DNA from: Phytopseudomonas argentinensis
GTDB taxonomy: Bacteria; Pseudomonadota; Gammaproteobacteria; Pseudomonadales; Pseudomonadaceae
Reading direction: 5' to 3'
Assembly: GCF_900113905.1 (NCBI RefSeq)
Contig: NZ_FORC01000003.1
Coordinates: 372,001-436,000 of the forward strand
Length of the DNA: 64,000 nt
Part shown: piece after piece, positions 17,927-26,078 of the stretch
How positions within the stretch are numbered: the first letter of the stretch is position 1
Layout of the letters: the number at the start of each line of letters is the position of its first letter
Translations under genes and position numbers: made by a program
Notes under the pieces: generated by a model
Database searches by the model: none
Told to the model about the DNA's origin: nothing
Seen by the model: only the letters and a program-made list of their open reading frames with translations

Positions 17927-19510
17927 ATGCTCAAGAGCACCCACGCCACCGGCGGCCTGTTCGTCGCTCCCCACCATCTTGCCGCCCAGGCCGGGCGCGA
18001 CGTGCTCAAGGCCGGCGGCAGCGCCGTGGAAGCGATGGTCGCCGCGGCGGCCACCATCGCCGTGGTCTACCCGCACATGAACGCCATTGGCGGCGACGGC
18101 TTCTGGCTGATCCACGAGCCGGGCAAGCGGCCCATCGCCATCGATGCCTGCGGCAGCAGTGCGGCCCTGGCCAACCGCGATTTCTATGCCGGCCACACGC
18201 AGATTCCCAGCCGTGGCCCCTTGGCCGCGCTGACCGTGGCCGGTACCGTCGGTGGCTGGGCCGAGGCGCTGACGCAGACCGCTCACTGGCAGCCGCAAAA
18301 GGCCCTGCCCGAGCTGCTCGCCGATGCCATCGGCCATGCCCGCCGCGGCGTAGTGATCAGCCGCAGCCAGGCGCAACTGACCCGGGGCAAACTGGCGGAA
18401 CTGCAGGATGTGCCGGGCTTTGCCGAGGTTTATCTGCCCGGCGGTCAGCCGCCACGCGAAGGCGAGCTGCTGCACCAGCCCGCCCTGGCCGACACCCTGC
18501 AGCGCCTGGCCGACGCCGGCCTGGATGACTTCTACCGCGGTGAGCTGGCCGAACGCATGGCCGCCGATCTCGAACGCCTGGGCAGCCCGCTGCGCCTGGC
18601 CGACCTGCAGGGCTACCGGGCCCGTACCGTCGCACCGCTGAGCGTGCGCCTGCACGACGCCACCCTCTACAACATGCCGCCGCCGACCCAGGGCCTGGCC
18701 TCGCTGCTGATCCTCGGCATCTTCGACAAGCTCGACGTCCAGCAGGCCGAAGGCTTCGCCCATGTGCACGGGCTGGTGGAGTCGACCAAGCAGGCCTTTC
18801 TGATCCGCGACCGCGTGGTGACCGACCCCGGCCGCGTGCCGGAGGATCCACAGGGCCTGCTGGCCGACGCCAACCTGCAGCACCTGGCAGCCGCCATCGA
18901 CCCGCAACGGGCACTGGCCTGGCCACAACCGGCCCAGCCGGGCGACACCATCTGGATGGGCTGCATCGACGATCAGGGCCGCGCCGTCAGCTTTATCCAG
19001 AGCGTGTATTGGGAATTCGGCTCCGGCGTGGTGCTGCCGTCCACTGGCGTGGCCTGGCAGAACCGCGGGATCAGTTTCTCTCTGGACCCGACCGCGCTGC
19101 AGGCTCTGGAGCCGGGGCGCAAACCGTTCCACACCCTCAACCCGGCCCTGGCGTTGTTCGACGATGGCCGCACCCTGAGCTACGGCACCATGGGTGGCGA
19201 AGGCCAGCCGCAGACCCAGGCGGCGATTCTCAGCCGCTACCGCCTGGGCAGCGACCTGCAGGCCGCGGTCAGCGCGCCGCGCTGGCTGCTCGGCCGCACC
19301 TGGGGCGACGTCAGCACCACGCTCAAGCTGGAAAGCCGCTTCCCCAGCGAACTGGTCGAAGAGCTGCGTAAAGCGGGGCATATCGTCGAGCAACTGGACG
19401 AAGCCTTCAGCGACACCATGGGCCACGCCGGCGCGCTGCTGCGGCATCCCAACGGCTTGCTGGAAGGCGCCGCCGACCCGCGCAGCGACGGCAGCGTTTG
19501 TGGCTTGTAA
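17927..19510 (+). CDS. Gamma-glutamyltransferase family protein, apparently cytoplasmic
   Basis: A 527-residue Ntn-hydrolase of the gamma-glutamyltransferase superfamily. The N-terminal GGLFVAPHHLAAQAGRDVLK and GGSAVEAMVAAAATIAVV are family hallmarks. The autoprocessing point is expected at the threonine of GDTIWMGCID (about residue 341), splitting large and small subunits. There is no signal peptide, unlike periplasmic Ggt; it resembles the YwrD-like branch. The last gene of the TRAP operon, ending in a strong terminator. Likely role: hydrolysis of an imported gamma-glutamyl or similar amide compound, inferred from context. Confidence 0.88.
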   Translation: MLKSTHATGGLFVAPHHLAAQAGRDVLKAGGSAVEAMVAAAATIAVVYPHMNAIGGDGFWLIHEPGKRPIAIDACGSSAALANRDFYAGHTQIPSRGPLAALTVAGTVGGWAEALTQTAHWQPQKALPELLADAIGHARRGVVISRSQAQLTRGKLAELQDVPGFAEVYLPGGQPPREGELLHQPALADTLQRLADAGLDDFYRGELAERMAADLERLGSPLRLADLQGYRARTVAPLSVRLHDATLYNMPPPTQGLASLLILGIFDKLDVQQAEGFAHVHGLVESTKQAFLIRDRVVTDPGRVPEDPQGLLADANLQHLAAAIDPQRALAWPQPAQPGDTIWMGCIDDQGRAVSFIQSVYWEFGSGVVLPSTGVAWQNRGISFSLDPTALQALEPGRKPFHTLNPALALFDDGRTLSYGTMGGEGQPQTQAAILSRYRLGSDLQAAVSAPRWLLGRTWGDVSTTLKLESRFPSELVEELRKAGHIVEQLDEAFSDTMGHAGALLRHPNGLLEGAADPRSDGSVCGL

Positions 19511-19526
19511 ACCTGAGCCGCAGAAC

Positions 19527-19556
19527 GAAAACGCCCCGCTAGTGCGGGGCGTTTTC
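19527..19556 (+). terminator. Intrinsic terminator of the TRAP-ggt operon
   Basis: GAAAACGCCCCGC (19527-19539) pairs with GCGGGGCGTTTTC (19544-19556), leaving a four-base loop. The stem begins 16 bases after the stop codon and contains its own T run. Confidence 0.88.
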
Positions 19557-19589
19557 ATTGGCGAGCGAGGTATCAGGTCTTCCAGCCTC

Positions 19590-19653
19590 GTAGGGTGGGC
19601 GTCGCTTTTCACGTCCACCGCAACGGTGGATCGATGAAGCGTGATCCACCCTG
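19590..19653. repeat. Palindromic intergenic repeat
   Basis: TAGGGTGGGCGTCG...CGTCCACCG is followed by CGGTGGATCG...GTGATCCACCCT, giving nested self-complementary arms (CCACCG/CGGTGG, GGGTGG/CCACCC). It resembles the GGTGGAT-type palindrome at 5458. No gene is present in this 198-base gap. Confidence 0.5.
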
Positions 19654-19708
19654 CAGTCTGTGGGCGCGCGCCCGCACTGAGTCGCAGAAAGCCGGCAGCG
19701 CTCGCTGA

Positions 19709-21082
19709 TCAGTCCTCGGTCTTCCAGTTCTTGCGGCTCATGTAGTCGCGGGTTTCCTTGACCACGATACCGGAGAGCAGCAAGAGGCCGATGAGGTTAG
19801 GCAGCGCCATCAGGCCGTTGGCGATATCGGAAAAGGTCCACACCACCTCCAGCGATGTCACGGCGCCGACGAACACCACCACCGAGAAGATCAGCCGGTA
19901 CGGCATCACCGCCACCCGGCCCATCAGCCGCTCCATGCAGCGCTCACCGTAGTACGACCAGCCGAGAATGGTGGTGAAGGCATACACCAGTACGCCGATG
20001 GTCACCGTGTAGATGCCCCAGCCGCCACCCAGGCCCTGCTCCAGCGCCCAGGCGGTCATCGGCGCACCCTTGAGGCCTTCCTGGGTCCAGGCGCCGGTGA
20101 CAATGATCGCCAGCGCGGTGAAGGTGACCATCACCAGGGTGTCGAGAAAGGTCTGGGTCATCGACACCATGGCCTGGCGCACCGGTTTGTCGGTCTTTGC
20201 CGCCGCCGCCGCGATGGCGCCGGTACCCAGGCCCGACTCGTTGGAGAAGATACCGCGGGCCACGCCCATCTGCACCGCGAGAATGATGCTCGAACCGAGG
20301 AAGCCACCGGCCGCGGCGCTACCGCTGAAGGCATCGGTGAAAATCAGTGCGATGGCGTCCGGCAGGCGATCGGCGAACACCACCAGCACGGCGACGTTGC
20401 TGATGATGTACAGCACGATCATCACCGGCACCACGCCCGCGGCGAAGCGACCGATGCTCTTGATGCCGCCGATGATCACCACCGCCGTGCCGACCGCCAG
20501 CACCAGGCCGCTGAGGGTCGGCGAGATGCCCCAGGTGTCCTGCAACTGATGGGCGGCGGTGTTGGCCTGCACCATGTTGCCGATGCCGAAGGAGGCCACC
20601 GCGCCAAAGATCGCGAAGGCGACGCCCAGTGTCTTGCCCAGGGTGCCGCCGACGCCATGGGTGAGGTAGTACATCGGCCCGCCGCTCTGCTCGCCCCTGG
20701 CATCGGTGACACGGTACTTCACGCCCAGCAATGCTTCGGAGTACTTGGTGGCCATGCCCACCAGGCCGGTCATCCACATCCAGAACAGTGCACCGGGCCC
20801 GCCGATGCCGATGGCGGTCGCCACCCCGGCGATATTGCCGACTCCGATGGTCGCCGCCAGCGCGGTGGCCAGGGCCTGGTAGTGGGAGACGTCCCCGGGT
20901 ACGTCGCCTTTTTCCTTGCGCTTGACAAAGGCCAGCCAGAAGGCATGGCCCAGCACGCGGAACTGGATGCCGCGCAGGCGGACGGTCAGGTACAGGCCGG
21001 TCAGCAACAGCAGGGGTATCAGCAGAAACGGCCCCCAGATAAAGCTGCTGATGGCCGTGAGCAAAGCGAGAAATTGGTCCAT
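19709..21082 (-). CDS. Sodium:alanine/glycine symporter family (AGCS) protein, second copy
   Basis: A 457-residue inner-membrane symporter. The AGCS signature IGVGNIAGVATAIGIGGPGA lies near residues 85-105, followed by LFWMWMTGLVGMATKYSEA. The start at 21082 (MDQFLALLTAI) follows AAGGACACCGCC; the longer open frame of 502 codons adds a sequence with no family resemblance. It is monocistronic on the minus strand. It is clearly a different subgroup from the copy at 6587. The substrate is probably alanine or glycine. Confidence 0.92.
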   Translation of the reverse strand: MDQFLALLTAISSFIWGPFLLIPLLLLTGLYLTVRLRGIQFRVLGHAFWLAFVKRKEKGDVPGDVSHYQALATALAATIGVGNIAGVATAIGIGGPGALFWMWMTGLVGMATKYSEALLGVKYRVTDARGEQSGGPMYYLTHGVGGTLGKTLGVAFAIFGAVASFGIGNMVQANTAAHQLQDTWGISPTLSGLVLAVGTAVVIIGGIKSIGRFAAGVVPVMIVLYIISNVAVLVVFADRLPDAIALIFTDAFSGSAAAGGFLGSSIILAVQMGVARGIFSNESGLGTGAIAAAAAKTDKPVRQAMVSMTQTFLDTLVMVTFTALAIIVTGAWTQEGLKGAPMTAWALEQGLGGGWGIYTVTIGVLVYAFTTILGWSYYGERCMERLMGRVAVMPYRLIFSVVVFVGAVTSLEVVWTFSDIANGLMALPNLIGLLLLSGIVVKETRDYMSRKNWKTED

Positions 21083-21387
21083 GGCGGTGTCCTTGTCTTG
21101 CTGTCCAGTGCGGCTCGTGGCCGGCAGGAACGGCGCCCAGGCCGGTAGAGCCGAAGCGCCGAGCGAGTGAACGCAAACGCGTCCGTGCAAACATCGGAGG
21201 TCTGTCACAGGCCCCAAGGGCGTAACAAAATGTCAGGCGAATCAATCGATTGCAACGCGGGTGATTGGTGCCAGAAGGGCAAGGCTATAACAACTTGGCC
21301 GTCAATGGCCGGAAAAAGCGTGCCATTCAGTTGCCTGGTTTGAATCGAGTCAGGTGTTCGGCGCGCCAGGGCGCCAGCCAGCGGGGA

Positions 21388-22224
21388 TCAGTTACCGCAC
21401 TGAAGCGGCCGAGATTGCCAGTGCGCCCATGCCTGCCCCCAGCCTGCGTGGTGCGATACCTGCGGCAGCTGGACCACCTGCACGCAGCGCGCTTCGCCGA
21501 GGCCGCCCAGGTAGTGATGCAGCACCGCGACCGGCACCACGCCATCCCCGTCGCCGGCCAGGTGACGCTGGGTAACGCTCCGCAGCCGCTCGCGGTAATC
21601 CAGCGGCTCCAGTGAGCCCTCGAGCGGGCTCAGTTGCAGCAGGCCCGCCCAGTAACGGGGGCTGAGATTGCCGGCGAGGGTCTGCACGCTGGTGACGTCA
21701 TCGCGCCGCGCGGCCAGCAACAACGCCAGTGCGGCGCCGCCGGAATAGCCAACCAGTTCGAACGTCTGGTTGCCATAACGCGCCTTGATCAGGTCGAGCG
21801 CCTGATCGAGGCTGCCCAGCACCTCCTCACTGAAGCGCCGACTTGTCCACAGGCTGTTGCTGCAACCGGGTGCCGTGACGAACTGGCAGGGCCGCGCCAG
21901 GTACAGGCTGGGTGTCGGATCACCGAATGCCAGGCGTGCCACCAGCAGATCACGCGGGGACGGGTCGAGACTGGGCTGCAAGCGCGTCGCCCAGGCATGA
22001 CCATCACCTTCGAGATAAACACGCATACGCGCCGCAACCGGCACATGGGCCGGCGCACCGAGCAGCAACGGAAAAGGCTTGGTGTCGAGGGTCTGTAATC
22101 GCCGATCGTGCTGGCCGGCCAGTTCGCCGAGCCGCTGTTGCGGAGACTGGCAGCCGCCCAGGGCAAGGGCCAGCAGCACGCCGAAAAGCAGCGCGGCTGA
22201 CCTTGCCGGGCGGGTGATCAGCAT
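21388..22224 (-). CDS. Alpha/beta-hydrolase lipoprotein
   Basis: A 278-residue predicted lipoprotein: signal sequence ending in the lipobox LALGGC (cysteine at residue 25). The body has an alpha/beta-hydrolase pattern, with nucleophile elbow GYSGGAA near residue 160, an acidic residue in DGDGVVP near 226, and a histidine in SHHAGW close to the C-terminus. The substrate is unknown. Its start overlaps the end of the upstream TsuA-like gene by seven bases, so the two are likely co-expressed. An envelope esterase or thioesterase role is possible but unproven. Confidence 0.78.
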   Translation of the reverse strand: MLITRPARSAALLFGVLLALALGGCQSPQQRLGELAGQHDRRLQTLDTKPFPLLLGAPAHVPVAARMRVYLEGDGHAWATRLQPSLDPSPRDLLVARLAFGDPTPSLYLARPCQFVTAPGCSNSLWTSRRFSEEVLGSLDQALDLIKARYGNQTFELVGYSGGAALALLLAARRDDVTSVQTLAGNLSPRYWAGLLQLSPLEGSLEPLDYRERLRSVTQRHLAGDGDGVVPVAVLHHYLGGLGEARCVQVVQLPQVSHHAGWGQAWAHWQSRPLQCGN

Positions 22225-23432
22225 CCGGTCAGCTTCGCCTCGCGGCGTTCGCCCGGGAAGAAGAACGGCCGCAGGCGCACACCCACACCGTTACCGACGA
22301 ATGCAGCGACCAGCCACAACCAGCCGTGCAGGCTGCCGGAGGCGATGCCGCTGAAGTAGGCGCCGATGTTGCAGCCATAGGCCAGGCGCGAGCCGTAGCC
22401 AAGCAGCAGGCCGCCGATCACCGCCGCGACCAGCGAACGCAACGGAATGTTCAGGTTCGGTGCGAAACGCCCGGCCAGGCCAGCGGCCAGCAGCGCGCCG
22501 ATGACGATGCCGATATCCATCACTGTGGTGATGTCTTCCCACAGCGGCGCAGCCAGCGCCTGGGCATTGGCCGGCTGCTGCCAGAACGCCCAGGCGGAAA
22601 CGTCGACGCCGGTACCCTGCAGCACCTTGGCGCCCCACAGCGCGAACGCCGAGGTGATGCCCCAGGGGCGACCGGCCAACGCCAGGGTGGCGAAGTTGAG
22701 CAGCGCCAGCAACACCGCGCCCCAGATCAGCGGCCAGGGGCCACGCAGGAAACGCTGCCAGCCCTGGTGCTCGCTTGGCGCCGCCCGCTCCAGGCTGCCG
22801 TGACGACGCAGCTCCAGGCGGGCGCTGATTGCCGCGATGGCGGCGAACAGGGCCAGGCTGACCACCAGCGCGGGCACCAGGCCCAGGCTGCTGACGATGG
22901 AGGTCGGCGGCAGGCTCGGCAGCGCGGCCCACCAGTCCAGGTGATGGGTCGCGCCAACCCCACCGATGATGAAGAACAGCAGCGTCACCAGCATTCGCGC
23001 ATTGCCGCCGCCGACGGTGAACAGCGTGCCGGAGGCACAACCACCACCGAGCTGCATGCCGATGCCGAAGATGAACGCGCCGACGATCACCGAGGTGCCC
23101 GCCGGGGCCACCAGCCCTTTGACCGGCGTACCAAACAGGGTGCCCGCCGACAGCGCCGGGAAGAACAGCAGCACGGCAATGGCCAGCATCACCATCTGCG
23201 CCCGCAGGCCCGCGCCGCGGCGCTCGTTGAGCAGCACGCGCCAGGCCGAGGTGAAGCCGAACGCTGCGTGATAGAGCACCAGGCCCAACGCGCCGCCGAC
23301 GATGAACAGCAATGCCTGGCGGCCACTGACCGCAAAGGTAAGGGCCAAGGCGCCAGCCAGCAGCAGCGCCACGGCAACCAGCGGCGTACCCGGACGGTGG
23401 GCCGGCGCCGCAGCAGGAATCGACAAACTCAT
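22218..23432 (-). CDS. YeeE/YedE family transporter, TsuA-like thiosulfate importer
   Basis: A 404-residue inner-membrane protein with two internally similar halves. The conserved cysteine motifs of the family are GGGCASGTLFTVGGG (about residue 130) and the C-terminal YGCNIGAYFSGIASGS. In TsuA these cysteines line the path for thiosulfate. The protein is longer than single-domain YeeE half-proteins and contains both halves. The next gene in the operon is the lipoprotein hydrolase; no TusA-like partner (YeeD) is visible nearby. Confidence 0.87.
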   Translation of the reverse strand: MSLSIPAAAPAHRPGTPLVAVALLLAGALALTFAVSGRQALLFIVGGALGLVLYHAAFGFTSAWRVLLNERRGAGLRAQMVMLAIAVLLFFPALSAGTLFGTPVKGLVAPAGTSVIVGAFIFGIGMQLGGGCASGTLFTVGGGNARMLVTLLFFIIGGVGATHHLDWWAALPSLPPTSIVSSLGLVPALVVSLALFAAIAAISARLELRRHGSLERAAPSEHQGWQRFLRGPWPLIWGAVLLALLNFATLALAGRPWGITSAFALWGAKVLQGTGVDVSAWAFWQQPANAQALAAPLWEDITTVMDIGIVIGALLAAGLAGRFAPNLNIPLRSLVAAVIGGLLLGYGSRLAYGCNIGAYFSGIASGSLHGWLWLVAAFVGNGVGVRLRPFFFPGERREAKLTGC

Positions 23433-23603
23433 ATAGACCTTCGAATGACCAATTGAAACGGTCGGCTATTCTAGCCCGCCCCGGCTGTCCCGGTATGCCG
23501 ATGCTTAGAACGATTACTGAAAAGGTTATGCCATCGGGCGATTCACGATCTTTATGCGCACGAAGCGGCATTACAAGGCAGAAGCGGACGGTGGGCAGAG
23601 CCT

Positions 23604-23640
23604 TTGTGGGAGAGGCTTTAGCCTCGAGCTCTTTACGTCC
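23604..23640. repeat. Partial GGCTTTAGCCTCGAGCTC element
   Basis: GTGGGAGAGGCTTTAGCC followed by TCGAGCTCTTTACGTCC. It matches the left half of the 37371-37456 element. Confidence 0.45.
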
Positions 23641-23691
23641 CACACGCTATGCGTGAGCTGTGGTTTGCCAGCTTTATCGCGTTGCGGATAC

Positions 23692-23930
23692 GTTCGGTTC
23701 CGCTCTGTCGAGCGGGCTTCTTTTGGCATCGCCCCAAAAGAAACCAAAAGGTCTAGCCCCGGCATACGGCCCCAGCTGCGCTGGGGTTCCCTCGCTCCAT
23801 CATTGTTCCGAGGGCCCGCCGCGAAGGGCCGTCCCTGGCCCATCGCGGCTCTCGCGACATCCATGTCGCTCAACCCTCTCCACAACGATTCCGCTCGGCC
23901 TACTGAAGGGGCGATTGGTGTCGTCTGATA
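23692..23930 (+). repeat. Five-hairpin dispersed element, copy 2
   Basis: Stems: 23700-23705/23710-23715; 23718-23726/23734-23742; 23770-23776/23780-23786; 23818-23830/23837-23849 with one internal mismatch; 23854-23859/23864-23869. The element is followed by a conserved unstructured-looking tail (CTCTCCACAACGATTCC to GGGGCGATTGG). It lies in the 824-base gap 23433-24256 between the TsuA-like gene and pycB, where no credible gene was found. Confidence 0.8.
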
Positions 23931-24091
23931 ATTCTGTGGCATGAGGAACACCTTAAAGGCGAAGCGGCCGACCGGCCGCTCCCGCCATTTAGCTGCCAAA
24001 ATCGACGAACCTGGGCTGAAAGATTATTGGCAGGTTCTCCGAGCACTCCGTCATGGGCAATCGGCGGCATGAGAGGTCAAACTGAATGCAT

Positions 24092-24160
24092 CGTGGGAGG
24101 GCGCCATGCGCCCGAAAGCTTCGCGGGCATGGACTAGGCGTCTCCACCCGCTCCCACAGG
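24092..24160. repeat. REP-like element pair
   Basis: GTGGGAGGGCGCCATGCGCC, then GCGGGCATGGACTAGGCG, then CACCCGCTCCCACAG. This is the same arrangement as at 29375-29441. Confidence 0.6.
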
Positions 24161-24212
24161 TTCGAGAAGACTCGGCCTCCCCGACCGCTCCTACGAGATC
24201 AGGGCCGCCAGA

Positions 24213-24237
24213 CAAAAAAAGGGGCCTTGCGGCCCCC
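24213..24237 (-). terminator. Intrinsic terminator of pycA-pycB
   Basis: On the minus strand GGGGCC (24236-24231) pairs with GGCCCC (24226-24221) around GCAA, followed by seven T residues. It lies 20 bases after the pycB stop. Confidence 0.85.
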
Positions 24238-24256
24238 AGAGGTTAATCGGTAACGG

Positions 24257-26068
24257 TCAGGCTTCGACTTCGATCAGCACTTCGCCCGGGTTGACGCGGT
24301 CGCCCTTGGCCACGTGCACGGCCTTGACCGTGCCAGCGATCGGCGCCTGCACTTCGGTTTCCATCTTCATCGCTTCGGTGATCAGCACCGCCTGGCCGGC
24401 CTTGACGGTGTCGCCCTCCTTGACCAGCACGTCGACGATATTGCCCGGCATGCTGGTGCTCACGTCGCCCGGCGCGCTGGCGCTGCGCCGCTTGCTGCCG
24501 GTGCCACCGGCCACGTAGTCGTTGAGCGCCTCGAACACCACTTCCTCGGGCATGCCGTCGATGGACAGGTAGAAGTGCCGCTTGCCCTCGCCCTTCACGC
24601 CGACGCCGGTGATGTCCACGCGGTAGCTCTCGCCGTGCACGTCGATGATGAACTCGGTCGGCACGCCCGCGCCGCCGACGGCTGCCACACCGCTGCCATC
24701 GGGAATCGGCAGCAGCACTTCGGGCTGCAGGGCGCCGGCTTCACGCTCTTCGAGAAACTTGCGGCCGATGTCCGGGAACATGGCGAAGGTCAGCACGTCC
24801 TCTTCGGACTTGGCCAGCTCGCCGATCTGCCCGCGCAGCTTGTCCATCTCCGGCTTGAGCAGGTCGGCCGGGCGCACGTCGATGACCTCTTCGCTGCCGA
24901 TGGCCTGCTTGCGCAGCCTCTCGTTGACCTTGCCCGGCGCCTGGCCGTAGCCGCCCTGCAGGTAGAGCTTCACCTCGTTGGTGATGGTCTTGTAGCGCTC
25001 ACCGGCCAGCACGTTGAAGAACGCCTGGGTACCGACGATCTGCGAGGTCGGCGTGACCAGTGGCGGGAAGCCGAGGTCTTCGCGCACCCGCGGGATCTCC
25101 GCCAGCACTTCGTTCATGCGGTTCAGCGCGCCCTGCTCCTTGAGCTGGTTGGCCAGGTTGGAAATCATCCCGCCCGGCACCTGGTTGACCTGTACGCGGG
25201 TGTCCACGGCGGTGAACTCGCTTTCGAACTGGTGGTACTTCTTGCGCACCGCATGGAAGTACATGCCGATCTCCTGGATCAGCGACAGGTCCAGGCCGGT
25301 GTCGTATTCGCTGCCCTTGAGCGCGGCGACCATCGACTCGGTACCCGGGTGGCTGGTGCCCCAGGCGAAGCTGGAGATGGCCGTGTCGATATGGTCGGCG
25401 CCGGCCTCGATGGCCTTGAGCTGGCACATCGAGCCCAGGCCCGCCGTGTCGTGGCTGTGGATAAATACCGGCAGGTCGATCTCGGCCTTCAACGCCTTGA
25501 CCAGTTCGGCCGTGGCATAAGGCGTGAGCAGCCCGGCCATGTCCTTGATGGCGATGGAGTCGATGCCCATGGCCTGCATGGCCTTGCCCTGGGCGACGAA
25601 GGCCGCCACGGTGTGCACCGGGCTGGTGGTGTAGGCGATGGTGCCCTGGGCGTGCTTGCCGCTGGCCTTCACCGCCTCGATGGCCACCTGCAGGTTACGC
25701 ACGTCGTTCATGGCGTCGAAGATGCGGAACACGTCGATGCCGCTCTCTGCAGCCTTGGCGACGAAGGCGCGCACCACGTCATCGCTGTAGTGGCGGTAGC
25801 CGAGCAGGTTCTGGCCGCGCAGGAGCATCTGCAGACGGGTATTGGGCAATGCGGCACGCAATTGGCGCAGGCGCTCCCAAGGGTCTTCCTTGAGGAAACG
25901 CACGCAGGCGTCGAAGGTCGCGCCGCCCCAGACCTCCAGCGACCAGTAGCCGACCTTGTCGAGCTTGTCGCAGATCGGCAGCATGTCTTCGGTGCGCATG
26001 CGGGTGGCCAGCAGGGACTGGTGAGCGTCGCGCAGGATGGTGTCGGTAACCGTGATCTTTCTTGTCAT
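24257..26068 (-). CDS. pycB: Pyruvate carboxylase subunit B / oxaloacetate decarboxylase alpha-like
   Basis: A 603-residue protein: an N-terminal HMGL-type TIM-barrel carboxyltransferase domain (TDTILRDAHQSLLATRMRTE), a PYC/OadA conserved domain in the middle, and a C-terminal biotinyl domain with the biotinylated lysine in EAMKMETEV about 35 residues from the end. With the biotin carboxylase next door it forms the two-subunit pyruvate carboxylase typical of Pseudomonas, making oxaloacetate from pyruvate. The start at 26068 follows GAGGAACGCACC. The gene is 10 bases downstream of pycA, with a terminator after it. No oadB/oadG genes follow, which argues against a sodium-pump decarboxylase. Confidence 0.93.
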   Translation of the reverse strand: MTRKITVTDTILRDAHQSLLATRMRTEDMLPICDKLDKVGYWSLEVWGGATFDACVRFLKEDPWERLRQLRAALPNTRLQMLLRGQNLLGYRHYSDDVVRAFVAKAAESGIDVFRIFDAMNDVRNLQVAIEAVKASGKHAQGTIAYTTSPVHTVAAFVAQGKAMQAMGIDSIAIKDMAGLLTPYATAELVKALKAEIDLPVFIHSHDTAGLGSMCQLKAIEAGADHIDTAISSFAWGTSHPGTESMVAALKGSEYDTGLDLSLIQEIGMYFHAVRKKYHQFESEFTAVDTRVQVNQVPGGMISNLANQLKEQGALNRMNEVLAEIPRVREDLGFPPLVTPTSQIVGTQAFFNVLAGERYKTITNEVKLYLQGGYGQAPGKVNERLRKQAIGSEEVIDVRPADLLKPEMDKLRGQIGELAKSEEDVLTFAMFPDIGRKFLEEREAGALQPEVLLPIPDGSGVAAVGGAGVPTEFIIDVHGESYRVDITGVGVKGEGKRHFYLSIDGMPEEVVFEALNDYVAGGTGSKRRSASAPGDVSTSMPGNIVDVLVKEGDTVKAGQAVLITEAMKMETEVQAPIAGTVKAVHVAKGDRVNPGEVLIEVEA

Positions 26069-26078
26069 GGTGCGTTCC

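Noticed and set aside
17498..19618. 706-codon open frame on the minus strand
   Set aside because: It is antisense to the TRAP large permease end and the gamma-glutamyltransferase gene, and its sequence is the glycine/histidine/glutamine-rich type produced opposite GC-rich genes.
23554..23944. Open frames over hairpin copy 2, with matching frames over copies 1 and 3 (FGIAPKxTKRSS peptide)
   Set aside because: They overlap five strong hairpins with compensatory changes, lack ribosome sites and occur in overlapping frames. The shared peptide is best explained by the repeat.
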